Shown here piece by piece: positions 1 through 6,601 of a DNA stretch of 16,892 bases (its first letter is position 1; every line of letters begins with the position of its first letter). Source of the stretch: Alphaproteobacteria bacterium (GTDB lineage: Bacteria > Pseudomonadota > Alphaproteobacteria > Micropepsales > Micropepsaceae); the NCBI GenBank assembly GCA_026400305.1, contig JAPLPI010000037.1, positions 1 through 16,892 on the forward strand. The letters are read 5' to 3'. A program made the position numbers and the translations under genes. The notes under the pieces were generated by a model that was not told where the DNA came from, made no database searches, and saw only the letters and a program-made list of their open reading frames with translations.

Positions 1-78
1 ATAGACCGCGCCCGCACGCACCGCCGCTTCGATGGCGTCGGGGCTCGTGAGGCCGCAGATTTTGACCGTGATGGGCAT
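1..78 (-). CDS. trpF: Phosphoribosylanthranilate isomerase, N-terminal fragment
   Basis: The first 26 codons of a leftward gene that runs off the left edge of the window. The translation begins MPITVKICGLTSPDAIEAA, and the KICGL strand followed by a helix is the usual beginning of TrpF, which isomerises N-(5-phosphoribosyl)anthranilate in tryptophan synthesis. The ATG at 78 is preceded by only a weak GGA. A TTG in frame at 111 is possible but less likely. It follows pyrF by about 50 bases on the same strand and is probably in the same transcript. The pyrF-trpF order is common in alphaproteobacteria. Only the N-terminus is visible, so no catalytic residue beyond the motif Cys can be checked. 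Confidence 0.85.
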   Translation of the reverse strand, partial: MPITVKICGLTSPDAIEAAVRAGAVY

Positions 79-127
79 GATTCCGGGCTGTATGGGCTCG
101 GGCAGCGCCAAAATCAAGCAAACGCGG

Positions 128-832
128 TTAAACCGCTGAAATGCCCAAGCTTTCGGCAATGTCCCGGGCCGCCTGGGCCGGGTCCGCGGCCCCGGTAATC
201 GGCCGGCCGATCACAAGCCGGCTGGCGCCGGCCGCGATCGCCTCGGCTGGGCCCATCACGCGCTTCTGGTCACCCACATCGCTGCCGGCCGGACGGATGC
301 CCGGCACCACCAGCGAGAAGTCCGGACCCAACTCCTTGCGCAACTGCACGATCTCATGCGCTGAACACACCACGCCATCCAGGCCGCATTGCTGGGTCAG
401 CGACGCCAGGCGCAGCACCTGTTCGCCCACCGGGGGTGTCAGGCCGACGCTGGGCAGGTCTTCATCCGACAGGCTGGTCAGCATGGTGACGGCGATCAGC
501 TGGGTGGACGGCGAAACCGACTTCACCGCATCCAGCGCGGCACGCATCATCGCCGCCCCGCCCTGGGCATGGACGTTGAGGATGGAAACACCCAGCACCG
601 CAGCGGCGCGCGCCGCGCCCGCCACGGTGTTGGGAATGTCGTGGTATTTCAGGTCCAGGAAGACCGGGAGCCCCATGTCCAGAAACGGGCGCACGCCTTC
701 CGGTCCGTGGGCGTTAAAGAACTCCAGGCCCAGCTTCAGGCCTCCGACAGAGCCGCGCACACGCTCCGCTAACTGGCGGGCATAGTCGGGATCAGTGGTA
801 TCGAGAGCTACAAAAACCGGATTCGCTGTCAC
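128..832 (-). CDS. pyrF: Orotidine 5'-phosphate decarboxylase
   Basis: A cytoplasmic enzyme of 234 aa that decarboxylates OMP to UMP, the last step of de novo pyrimidine synthesis. The catalytic signature [12 protein letters not shown] places Asp60, Lys62 and Asp65 in the family DxKxxD pattern. An N-terminal FVALD strand, GLKLG near residue 33, VVPGIRP near 174 and VIGRPIT near 210 match the phosphate-binding end of the barrel. Length is normal for the bacterial family. The start is GTG at 832-830, which overlaps the ihfB stop codon by four bases (GTGA), so translation is probably coupled to ihfB. No lesion is visible. Confidence 0.97.
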   Translation of the reverse strand: MTANPVFVALDTTDPDYARQLAERVRGSVGGLKLGLEFFNAHGPEGVRPFLDMGLPVFLDLKYHDIPNTVAGAARAAAVLGVSILNVHAQGGAAMMRAALDAVKSVSPSTQLIAVTMLTSLSDEDLPSVGLTPPVGEQVLRLASLTQQCGLDGVVCSAHEIVQLRKELGPDFSLVVPGIRPAGSDVGDQKRVMGPAEAIAAGASRLVIGRPITGAADPAQAARDIAESLGISAV

Positions 833-1122
833 GTTTCCGGCGTACCGCCATTCAGGCGCTCGCGCAATTCCTTGCCGGTGCGGAAGAAAGGCGCACGCTT
901 CTGGCCAACCGAAACCGGTTCACCGGTGCGCGGATTGCGGCCCAAGCGGCTGGGACGAACCTTCACGCTGAAGGCGCCAAACCCACGAAGTTCAACGCGA
1001 TGGCCGTCAGCCAGCGCCTTGCTGATGGAATCCAGCACGGTCGTCACGATGCGTTCCACATCGCGGTGATACAGATGCGGATAACGAGCGGTAAGCCGCG
1101 CAACCAATTCTGACTTGATCAT
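829..1122 (-). CDS. ihfB: Integration host factor subunit beta
   Basis: A 97-aa nucleoid DNA-bending protein that pairs with IHF-alpha. The sequence begins [10 protein letters not shown], carries the GFGAFSV turn, and has the beta-arm RNPRTGEPV whose Pro intercalates into DNA. It ends with the expected [13 protein letters not shown] helix. An open frame extends upstream to about 1272, but that extension is unlike the family. The ATG at 1122 gives the canonical length and is preceded by a purine-rich AAAGGGGCTGGGG. The stop overlaps the pyrF GTG start. In many alphaproteobacteria this gene lies next to rpsA; here the gene upstream of it is a divergent esterase. Confidence 0.96.
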   Translation of the reverse strand: MIKSELVARLTARYPHLYHRDVERIVTTVLDSISKALADGHRVELRGFGAFSVKVRPSRLGRNPRTGEPVSVGQKRAPFFRTGKELRERLNGGTPET

Positions 1123-1173
1123 CCCCAGCCCCTTTGAGGGACACTCCACGAGAGTTTTTCCCCGCGGCTGGGG

Positions 1174-1205
1174 ATAACCTGTCACGGCAGGTTCCTGCCC
1201 GTCAA
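1174..1205 (-). promoter_or_regulatory. Candidate ihfB promoter with a palindrome in the spacer
   Basis: On the minus strand a TTGACG box lies at 1205-1200. It is followed at once by the inverted repeat GGCAGG-AA-CCTGCC (1199-1186). Possible -10 boxes are ACAGGT at 17 bp or GGTTAT at 20 bp spacing, and neither is strong. The palindrome between the boxes is where a repressor could sit. The position, about 55-80 bases upstream of the ihfB ATG, suits a promoter. This is a pattern match only. Confidence 0.3.
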
Positions 1206-1364
1206 CGGGAAGCTTATGAAAAATCAGACTTTTTCGCTTCAGCTCCCCGATTTTCGTCCGTAGTCGATGCATTTGGGCCTCTACTGCCGCCCTTTAAGCG
1301 GCTTGCGCGGATTTGGGGGCCAAGGGAAAGTCCTCCCTAACCAATAAAGTACGGGGAGTGGGAC

Positions 1365-2684
1365 ATGAGAATTCGCCATTTTGCCTTGGCAGCCGGCTTG
1401 ATTCTGGTAGCCGTTTCGGGGGCCCAATCAGCGCCGCGCGAAACCTGGATCGGCACCTGGGGCTTTGTGCCGACACCCCTGCCGCCCGGCTTCAGCCAAC
1501 CCGTCCCGGTCACCGCGCCCACCCCCGTGCCGCTGTCCGCCAGCCTGCCGGCCCAGCCGCCGGCACCGCCGCCCACCGCACCACTGCTGGACAATCCCGG
1601 CAACCTGCCTGTTGTGACCCTGGACGCCGATCCTTCCAACCTGACCATGCGCCAGCTGGTGCGCGTTTCGGTGGCGGGCAAGCGACTGCGCATTCGCATC
1701 AGCAATGAAGGTGGCAGCGATGCGCTGGTGCTGGGCACCGTGAATGTCGGCGCCGCCGGTCCCGACGGCACCGTGCTGCCGGGCAGCGATCGTACCGTGA
1801 CCTTTGACGGGAAGAATGGCGTCGTGGTTCCGGCCGGTGCACCCGTCCTGTCCGACGCCATCGATCTGAAAACCGAGGCCCTGGAAAAGCTGCTGATCTC
1901 CATCCATGTGCCGGGCGCCCTTTCGCGCGGCGGACACAGCCTGTTCCAGTATGCCGCAGGCACGCCCGGTGACTACACCGCCATGGCCACGCTGCCGGGT
2001 GCGCGCATCATGCGCCTGCCCGCGCTGGTGACGCAGGTCGAAACCGACGCGGTCCGTGCTGACAGCGTGGTGGTGACCTTAGGCGATTCCATCACCGAGG
2101 GCGCGGCCTCCACCAACAACGCCTTCCGCGGCTGGCCCGACCGGCTGGCCGAACGCCTGGCCGCCGCCAAAAGCAAATGGTCGGTGGTCAATGCCGGCAT
2201 CGGCGGCAACCGCCTGCTGCGCACTGGCACCGGCCCCGGCGCGCTGGCGCGGCTGGACCGCGACGTGCTCGGCGTGGCGGGCGTGAAGGCGGTGATCCTG
2301 CTGGAAGGCATCAACGATATCGGCCGCGGCTTCACGCCTTCCGGTCCGCAGGAGCCGGTGACCCTGGAAGCCCTGATCGCAGCCGACAAGCAGTTCATCG
2401 CCCGCTGCCATGCCCATGGCGTCAAGGTCTATGGCGCACTGCTGACACCGTATGGCGGCGCGGGCTATTCCGCGCCCAAGGGCGAAGAAGTGCGCACCGG
2501 CCTGAACAACTGGATCAGGACCAGCGGCGCCTTTGACGGGTTGATCGATTTCGCCACCGCCACCGCCGATCCGGCCAATCCCCTCACCTTCCGCAGCGAT
2601 TACAATCTGCGCGACAAGCTGCATCCCAACGATGCCGGCTATGAGGCGATGGGCAAGGCCATCGACCTGAACCTGTTCAAGTAA
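1365..2684 (+). CDS. Secreted SGNH/GDSL-family hydrolase
   Basis: A 439-aa exported esterase or acetylesterase-like enzyme. The N-terminus is a Sec signal (MRIRHFALAAGLILVAVSG, cleavage after QSA). A Pro-rich linker follows at about residues 35-75, then an unrecognised beta-rich domain to about 230, then the SGNH domain. Block I is LGDSITEG with Ser242 as nucleophile. Block II NAGIGGNR supplies the oxyanion Gly. Block III is EGINDIG with Asn317. Block V is DKLHPNDAGY with Asp417 and His420. All four SGNH residues are present, so it should be active. The ATG follows GGGGAGTGGGAC, a good ribosome site. Its stop overlaps the next gene by one base (TAATG). The substrate is unknown; carbohydrate acetyl esters are one possibility. 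Confidence 0.9.
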   Translation: MRIRHFALAAGLILVAVSGAQSAPRETWIGTWGFVPTPLPPGFSQPVPVTAPTPVPLSASLPAQPPAPPPTAPLLDNPGNLPVVTLDADPSNLTMRQLVRVSVAGKRLRIRISNEGGSDALVLGTVNVGAAGPDGTVLPGSDRTVTFDGKNGVVVPAGAPVLSDAIDLKTEALEKLLISIHVPGALSRGGHSLFQYAAGTPGDYTAMATLPGARIMRLPALVTQVETDAVRADSVVVTLGDSITEGAASTNNAFRGWPDRLAERLAAAKSKWSVVNAGIGGNRLLRTGTGPGALARLDRDVLGVAGVKAVILLEGINDIGRGFTPSGPQEPVTLEALIAADKQFIARCHAHGVKVYGALLTPYGGAGYSAPKGEEVRTGLNNWIRTSGAFDGLIDFATATADPANPLTFRSDYNLRDKLHPNDAGYEAMGKAIDLNLFK

Positions 2685-3256
2685 TGTCGCACGATCCTGC
2701 ACTGGAGGCGCATGAGCATACCGAACATGCCGAGCACGCCGCCCATGCGCGCGATCCGTTCATCGCCAAAGTCTCCATCACCGTCGCCGTTCTGGCGGTG
2801 ATGGCGGCGGCGGCGGGCTCGCTGGAAACGGTGGAAGGCGGCCGCGCCATCACCGAATCCAGCGAGGCGGTGCTGGCCCAGGACAAGGCCACAGACAGCT
2901 GGAACGAGTACCAGGCCGACAGTCTGAAACGGCACATGTACGAGATCGCGCTGGCGGGCGGCGGCGCCAAGGCCGAGGAGTATCGCGGCGAGATCGAAAA
3001 GGACCGCGAGGGCCAGACCAAAGCGCGCGCGAAGGCGGAAGACGCGGAAAAGGACCGCGACCTGCGCCTGCGCGAAAGCGCCAAGCATGAACAGCGCCAT
3101 CACTGGCTGACCGGCGCCGCCACTCTGATCGAGATCGGCATCGCGCTGTCCACCGTGGCGATCATCACCAGCCGGCGGACTTTCTGGTTTTCGGCGATGG
3201 GACTGGGCGCAGTGGGCGCGAGCCTGTTCGCCTTCGCTTATTTGAACACTTTTTAA
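2684..3256 (+). CDS. DUF4337-type membrane protein
   Basis: A 190-aa inner-membrane protein of unknown function. A His/Glu/Ala-rich head (HEHTEHAEHAAHA, residues 10-22) precedes one membrane helix at about 26-46. A highly charged helical stretch at about 75-130 is rich in Glu, Lys and Arg and is likely a coiled coil. Two more helices lie at about 133-155 and 164-186. This layout, one N-terminal helix, a long charged helix and a C-terminal hairpin, matches what I recall of the DUF4337 family. The ATG overlaps the stop of the esterase gene by one base, so the two are translationally linked. The His-rich head could bind metal, but nothing shows this. Confidence 0.75.
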   Translation: MSHDPALEAHEHTEHAEHAAHARDPFIAKVSITVAVLAVMAAAAGSLETVEGGRAITESSEAVLAQDKATDSWNEYQADSLKRHMYEIALAGGGAKAEEYRGEIEKDREGQTKARAKAEDAEKDRDLRLRESAKHEQRHHWLTGAATLIEIGIALSTVAIITSRRTFWFSAMGLGAVGASLFAFAYLNTF

Positions 3257-3280
3257 AGCGCTCCGGCTCGCGCCTGCGCT

Positions 3281-3706
3281 CTAGGCGACGGCAACCGCGA
3301 TATCGCCCTGCTGCATCAGCACGCTGGCGGTATCGAACATGCCCTGGTGCTCGATGATCTTGCCGCCTTTCACCGTCCAGTGGATCGCGATGTCAGAGGT
3401 GACATACTTGCCGCTGGTGCGATGCAGGGCTTTGACCTCGAACAGGCCCCAGATCTCGTCACCCTTGGCGGTGATGGTTATGGGTTCAAAGCGCGCAAAA
3501 CTGTAACGCGAGAACAGCAGCGCGGTATATTCCTTCATCCCCGCCAGGCCGCGATGGATTCCGCCGAAGCGGAAGAATTCGGGCGGCGCGGTCGCCTTCC
3601 ACACCACATCGGGGCTCAGGGAATCGAACAAGGGCTGCAAGTCGCTCTTCTGGAATGCGGCGATCACCGACAACATCAAGTTGCGGTTGGTATGTTCCTG
3701 AGTCAT
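3281..3706 (-). CDS. NTF2-like / SnoaL-like domain protein
   Basis: A 141-aa cytoplasmic single-domain protein with the cone-shaped fold of the NTF2/SnoaL/ketosteroid-isomerase superfamily. Visible hallmarks are the N-terminal helix NLMLSVIAAFQKSD, then FDSLSPDVVWKATAP, GGIHRGLAGMKEY, and late strands IAIHWTVKGGKIIEHQGMFD. No signal peptide. The ATG at 3706 follows AAGGCAG; a TTG one codon upstream (3709) is an equally spaced alternative. It is convergent with the DUF4337 gene (24 bases apart). A symmetric operator-like repeat lies just upstream at 3727-3741. Members are polyketide cyclases, isomerases or plain ligand binders, so function cannot be assigned. Confidence 0.85.
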   Translation of the reverse strand: MTQEHTNRNLMLSVIAAFQKSDLQPLFDSLSPDVVWKATAPPEFFRFGGIHRGLAGMKEYTALLFSRYSFARFEPITITAKGDEIWGLFEVKALHRTSGKYVTSDIAIHWTVKGGKIIEHQGMFDTASVLMQQGDIAVAVA

Positions 3707-3726
3707 CAAAAGTCTGCCTTACGAGA

Positions 3727-3741
3727 CGGACAAAATGTCCG
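3727..3741. promoter_or_regulatory. Operator-like palindrome upstream of the NTF2-like gene
   Basis: The sequence CGGACA-AAA-TGTCCG is a perfect 6+6 inverted repeat with a 3-base centre. It sits 21-35 bases upstream of the NTF2-like start codon. Its form is like the short symmetric operators of TetR-family regulators. No regulator gene lies next to it in this window. Confidence 0.45.
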
Positions 3742-3870
3742 CCGGTTGGAAATCGGGTGAAAAAGGCGGCTCTGCGCACGAATCGCTATCGCAGCCGCGT
3801 AAAAATCGAGCCGTGGTTACAGGCCCAAAGCAACAAGGTCAAAGAATGGCAGCCGCCACGATGACCTATG

Positions 3871-3900
3871 GCGGCGACATGTCATCTGGCATGTCGCCGC
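3871..3900. repeat. Perfect 11-bp inverted repeat between two leftward genes
   Basis: The arms GCGGCGACATG (3871-3881) and CATGTCGCCGC (3890-3900) pair perfectly around an 8-base loop. No T-run follows on either strand, so this is not a standard Rho-independent terminator. It lies 33 bases beyond the stop of the small secreted protein gene and could protect or end that transcript. A partial third copy, GTGGCGACA, lies at about 3910-3918. Confidence 0.6.
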
Positions 3901-3932
3901 TTATCAAATGTGGCGACAAAGCGGCACAAAGC

Positions 3933-4250
3933 TCAGTGCGCGTTGGCCTCGGCGACCGCGTCACGCACGGTCTTCTGGATGGTGTTGATGTCGTTCTGGA
4001 CGTTGTCGACATAATCCTTCATGCAAATATTCATCGCGGCGACCTTCTGATTGAAGACGCGCACTTTCATATTGTAGGTGTTCATCGCATCCGGATTGTT
4101 GCCCGGCTGAACCGGCGCCTTGCCGACCGGCTCGCACTTGGGCCTGGGATAGAAATCTGGCGTCATGTTGGTACCGCCCGTCGAAAGCGGCTGGGCGGCA
4201 GCCGGAGCCGCCAGCAGCGCGAAAATCAAAACCGGGAAACGAAGGCGCAT
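3933..4250 (-). CDS. Small secreted protein of unknown function
   Basis: A 105-aa protein that I do not recognise with certainty. Residues 1-20 form a clear Sec signal peptide (MRLRFPVLIFALLAAPAAAQ). The mature part is about 85 aa and has only two cysteines, Cys39 (RPKCEP) and Cys76 (NICMKDY), which could form one disulfide in the periplasm. The second half, from about residue 58 to the end, is predicted helical (VDNVQNDINTIQKTVRDAV). An open frame extends upstream to 4454, but the ATG at 4250 is chosen because the signal peptide starts there and GTAGGAGAAC precedes it. That ribosome site lies inside an inverted repeat. It is divergent from the PQQ dehydrogenase gene. Confidence 0.75.
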   Translation of the reverse strand: MRLRFPVLIFALLAAPAAAQPLSTGGTNMTPDFYPRPKCEPVGKAPVQPGNNPDAMNTYNMKVRVFNQKVAAMNICMKDYVDNVQNDINTIQKTVRDAVAEANAH

Positions 4251-4255
4251 GTTTG

Positions 4256-4280
4256 TTCTCCTACCCTTATAGTAGGAGAA
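4256..4280 (-). promoter_or_regulatory. Inverted repeat covering the ribosome site of the small secreted protein
   Basis: The arms TTCTCCTAC (4256-4264) and GTAGGAGAA (4272-4280) are perfect complements with a 7-base loop. On the minus-strand transcript the second arm contains GGAG, the ribosome site of the gene starting at 4250. The hairpin would hide that site, or the DNA palindrome could be an operator. A possible promoter, TTGTTT-16 bp-TACTAT, overlaps it. Confidence 0.5.
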
Positions 4281-4390
4281 ACCGGTTGCGAAACAACACA
4301 AGCCTTTGCCGCGCCGCACCATGCTTCCCGCATGAAAGGCGCGACATAATGTATACAAAACTTGCCGTCCGGCAGCCCGCCTCTTACGGT

Positions 4391-4413
4391 CTGGGCAATC
4401 ACAAATTGCCCGG
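4391..4413 (+). promoter_or_regulatory. Hairpin just upstream of the PQQ dehydrogenase start
   Basis: GGGCAAT (4393-4399) pairs with ATTGCCC (4405-4411) across a 5-base loop. A G-T and a C-G pair could extend it to 4391-4413, touching the GGGGA ribosome site that precedes the ATG at 4426. It may tune translation or be a protein-binding palindrome. Confidence 0.4.
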
Positions 4414-4425
4414 GGAAAAACAAGT

Positions 4426-6465
4426 ATGATCAATCGCAGACATATGCTGGCCACCGCGTCGGTGCTTGCCCTGTTGGGTCCCTCGCTCGCGCAGGCGCAA
4501 GGCGCCGCGCCGGCGGAAACTGACTGGCGCAGCTACGCCAACGATCTTTCCAGCACCCGCTATTCCCCGCTGGACCAGATCAACGCCGCCAACTTCAACC
4601 AGCTGGAGCTGGCCTGGAAGTTCAGCACCAATTCCCTGGGGCCGCGCCCCGATGCCGACTACCAGTCCACCCCGCTGGTGGTGAAGGGCCGCATCTATGT
4701 CACCGCCGGTTTCCGCCGCGACGTGGTGTGCCTGGATGCCGGCACCGGCGAGCTTCTGTGGATGCACACCCATGACGAAGGCCAGCGCATCGGTTCGCGC
4801 GGCGGCCCGGGCCTTGGTGTCGGTTACTGGACCGACGGCACCGCCGAACGCATCATCTATGTGACGCGCGGCTACACCATGCTCTCGCTGGATGCGAAGA
4901 CTGGCATCCCTGATCCGAACTTCGGCCAAGGCGGTTCGATCGACCTGCGCCAGAATAACGACCAGGAGATGGATCCCGACAAGGGCGTCATCGGCCTGCA
5001 TGCCCCGCCGTTCGTGGTGCGCAACACGATTGTGGTCGGCGCGGCTCCCACCGCTTCCTCCAAGGGCTATGTGCGCGGCTTCGACGTGAAGACGGGCCAG
5101 CGCAAATGGATTTTCCACACCGTCCCCAACAAGGGCGAATTTGGCTACGAAACCTGGACCACGCCGGGCCAGGCGGAAGCGGCCGGCAACATGGGCGTAT
5201 GGGCGCCGATGTCGGCCGATCCAGACCTGGGCCTAGTCTATGTCGGCGTGGAATCGCCGCCCACCGATCTTCTGGGCGTCAGCCGTACCGGACCGCATCT
5301 GTTCGCCGAAAGCCTGGTGGCGCTCGACATCGAAACGGGCGTGCGCAAGTGGCACTACCAGATGATCCATCACGGCATCTGGGACCGCGACGTGTCATGT
5401 GCCGGCGTGATTTGCGACATCCCGCACAAGGGTAAGATCATAAAGGCGATCGCCCAGCCCACCAAGCAGGGTTTTGTCTATGTGCTGGACCGCACCAACG
5501 GCAAGCCGGTATGGCCGATCCCGGAAAAGCCGGTTCCAAAGGGCGATGTGCCGGGCGAATGGTATTCGCCGACCCAGCCCATCCCCAGCGCACCGCCGCC
5601 TTTCGCCAAGCAGGGCATGACGGTCAACGACCTGGTGGACTGGACACCGCAGATCAAGGCGCGGGCGCTTGAGATCGCCAGCCACTATCACATTGGCGGC
5701 CTCTACTATCCGCCGCCACTGGTGAATGATAAGATCTTCGTCATGCTCAATCTTCCGGGCCTGCAGGGCGGCATCAACTGGCCGGGCGCATCCTATGATC
5801 CGGAAACCCACATGCTCTATCTGTTCGCCAAGAACCAGATCGAGGCGACGGGCGTGATGAGGACGCCGGACGGCAAGGTGGTTCAGCGCGGCGGCCAGCC
5901 GGCGGCCGGCAGCGCCGACGCCAATGGCGGCGCCTTTGGCGGTGACGCCAGTGTCACGGGCGAGGTGGGACCGGGCCGCGGCTCGGTCGGCAAGGATGGC
6001 CTTACCGATCCCATCGTGGGCATTCCCCTGATGAAGCCGCCCTATGGCACCATCACCGCCATCGACCTGGGCAAAGGCACCATGGCCTGGCAGATCGTGC
6101 ATGGCGAAACTCCCGATCACATCAATAACCACCGGCTGCTCAAGGGCGTCACCATCCCGCGCACCGGTCAGACCGGCATCCTGGGCACCTTGACCACCAA
6201 GACGCTGGTGATCTGCGGCGATTGCGGGTTGTTCACCGACGATAAGGGCCGCAAGGGCGCGCGCCTGCGCGCCTATGACAAGCTGACGGGCGAGGAAAAG
6301 GGTGCGGTGTTCATGGACAAGGTGCAGACCGGCGCCACCATGACCTACATGCACCAGGGCAAGCAGTATCTTGTCTGTGCCCAGGGCGGCTCGTTCGGCG
6401 CCGATCTTGTCGCCTATCGCCTGCCCGGCACAGCCCTGGCGGGCGTGCGGGCCGAAGAACGCTAA
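4426..6465 (+). CDS. Secreted PQQ-dependent dehydrogenase
   Basis: A 679-aa periplasmic quinoprotein dehydrogenase that would oxidise an alcohol or sugar and pass electrons to the respiratory chain. The first 24 residues are an export signal with NRRHML, a plausible but not ideal Tat motif. The rest is an eight-bladed propeller, with repeats such as VVCLDAGTGELLWMH, GFDVKTGQRKW, ALDIETGVRKWHY and AIDLGKGTMAWQ. HHGIWDRDVSC contains Asp320 and Asp322 at the place where the family has its catalytic WDxD Asp. NWPGASYDP near residue 455 is typical of glucose-dehydrogenase-type members. There are no N-terminal membrane helices and no haem-c CxxCH domain, so it needs an external acceptor. A Gly-rich loop lies at 481-528 and CGDC at 597-600. 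GGGGA precedes the ATG. Confidence 0.92.
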   Translation: MINRRHMLATASVLALLGPSLAQAQGAAPAETDWRSYANDLSSTRYSPLDQINAANFNQLELAWKFSTNSLGPRPDADYQSTPLVVKGRIYVTAGFRRDVVCLDAGTGELLWMHTHDEGQRIGSRGGPGLGVGYWTDGTAERIIYVTRGYTMLSLDAKTGIPDPNFGQGGSIDLRQNNDQEMDPDKGVIGLHAPPFVVRNTIVVGAAPTASSKGYVRGFDVKTGQRKWIFHTVPNKGEFGYETWTTPGQAEAAGNMGVWAPMSADPDLGLVYVGVESPPTDLLGVSRTGPHLFAESLVALDIETGVRKWHYQMIHHGIWDRDVSCAGVICDIPHKGKIIKAIAQPTKQGFVYVLDRTNGKPVWPIPEKPVPKGDVPGEWYSPTQPIPSAPPPFAKQGMTVNDLVDWTPQIKARALEIASHYHIGGLYYPPPLVNDKIFVMLNLPGLQGGINWPGASYDPETHMLYLFAKNQIEATGVMRTPDGKVVQRGGQPAAGSADANGGAFGGDASVTGEVGPGRGSVGKDGLTDPIVGIPLMKPPYGTITAIDLGKGTMAWQIVHGETPDHINNHRLLKGVTIPRTGQTGILGTLTTKTLVICGDCGLFTDDKGRKGARLRAYDKLTGEEKGAVFMDKVQTGATMTYMHQGKQYLVCAQGGSFGADLVAYRLPGTALAGVRAEER

Positions 6466-6489
6466 GCGATCTTTCGCCTGAGAAAACGG

Positions 6490-6520
6490 GGGCCGGTGGC
6501 AACACCGGCCCTTTTCTTTT
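6490..6520 (+). terminator. Rho-independent terminator after the PQQ dehydrogenase gene
   Basis: The stem GGGCCGGTG (6490-6498) pairs with CACCGGCCC (6503-6511) around a GCAA loop. It is followed by TTTTCTTTT. It lies 24 bases after the stop codon and separates this transcript from the next gene. Confidence 0.9.
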
Positions 6521-6550
6521 GCGCTTGCGAAATATTCTTTCTGTAGGCGG

Positions 6551-6578
6551 GCGCTGAAATCCGTAGCAGGATCAGCGC
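6551..6578. repeat. Inverted repeat upstream of the TIM-barrel gene
   Basis: GCGCTGA (6551-6557) and TCAGCGC (6572-6578) are exact inverted copies separated by 14 bases. They end 23 bases before the ATG at 6602. It could be an operator or a leader hairpin. Confidence 0.4.
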
Positions 6579-6601
6579 AACCAAAACCCCGGGGGACCGA
6601 C

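Noticed and set aside
1123..1272. 50-residue N-terminal extension of IHF-beta
   Set aside because: The extension is unlike the family and the ATG at 1122 gives the standard 97 aa with a purine-rich leader.
4322..4357. Possible promoter for the PQQ dehydrogenase (CATAAT or TATACA)
   Set aside because: No acceptable -35 box at either spacing.
4251..4454. 68-residue N-terminal extension of the small secreted protein
   Set aside because: It would bury the signal peptide and overlap the divergent PQQ dehydrogenase start.
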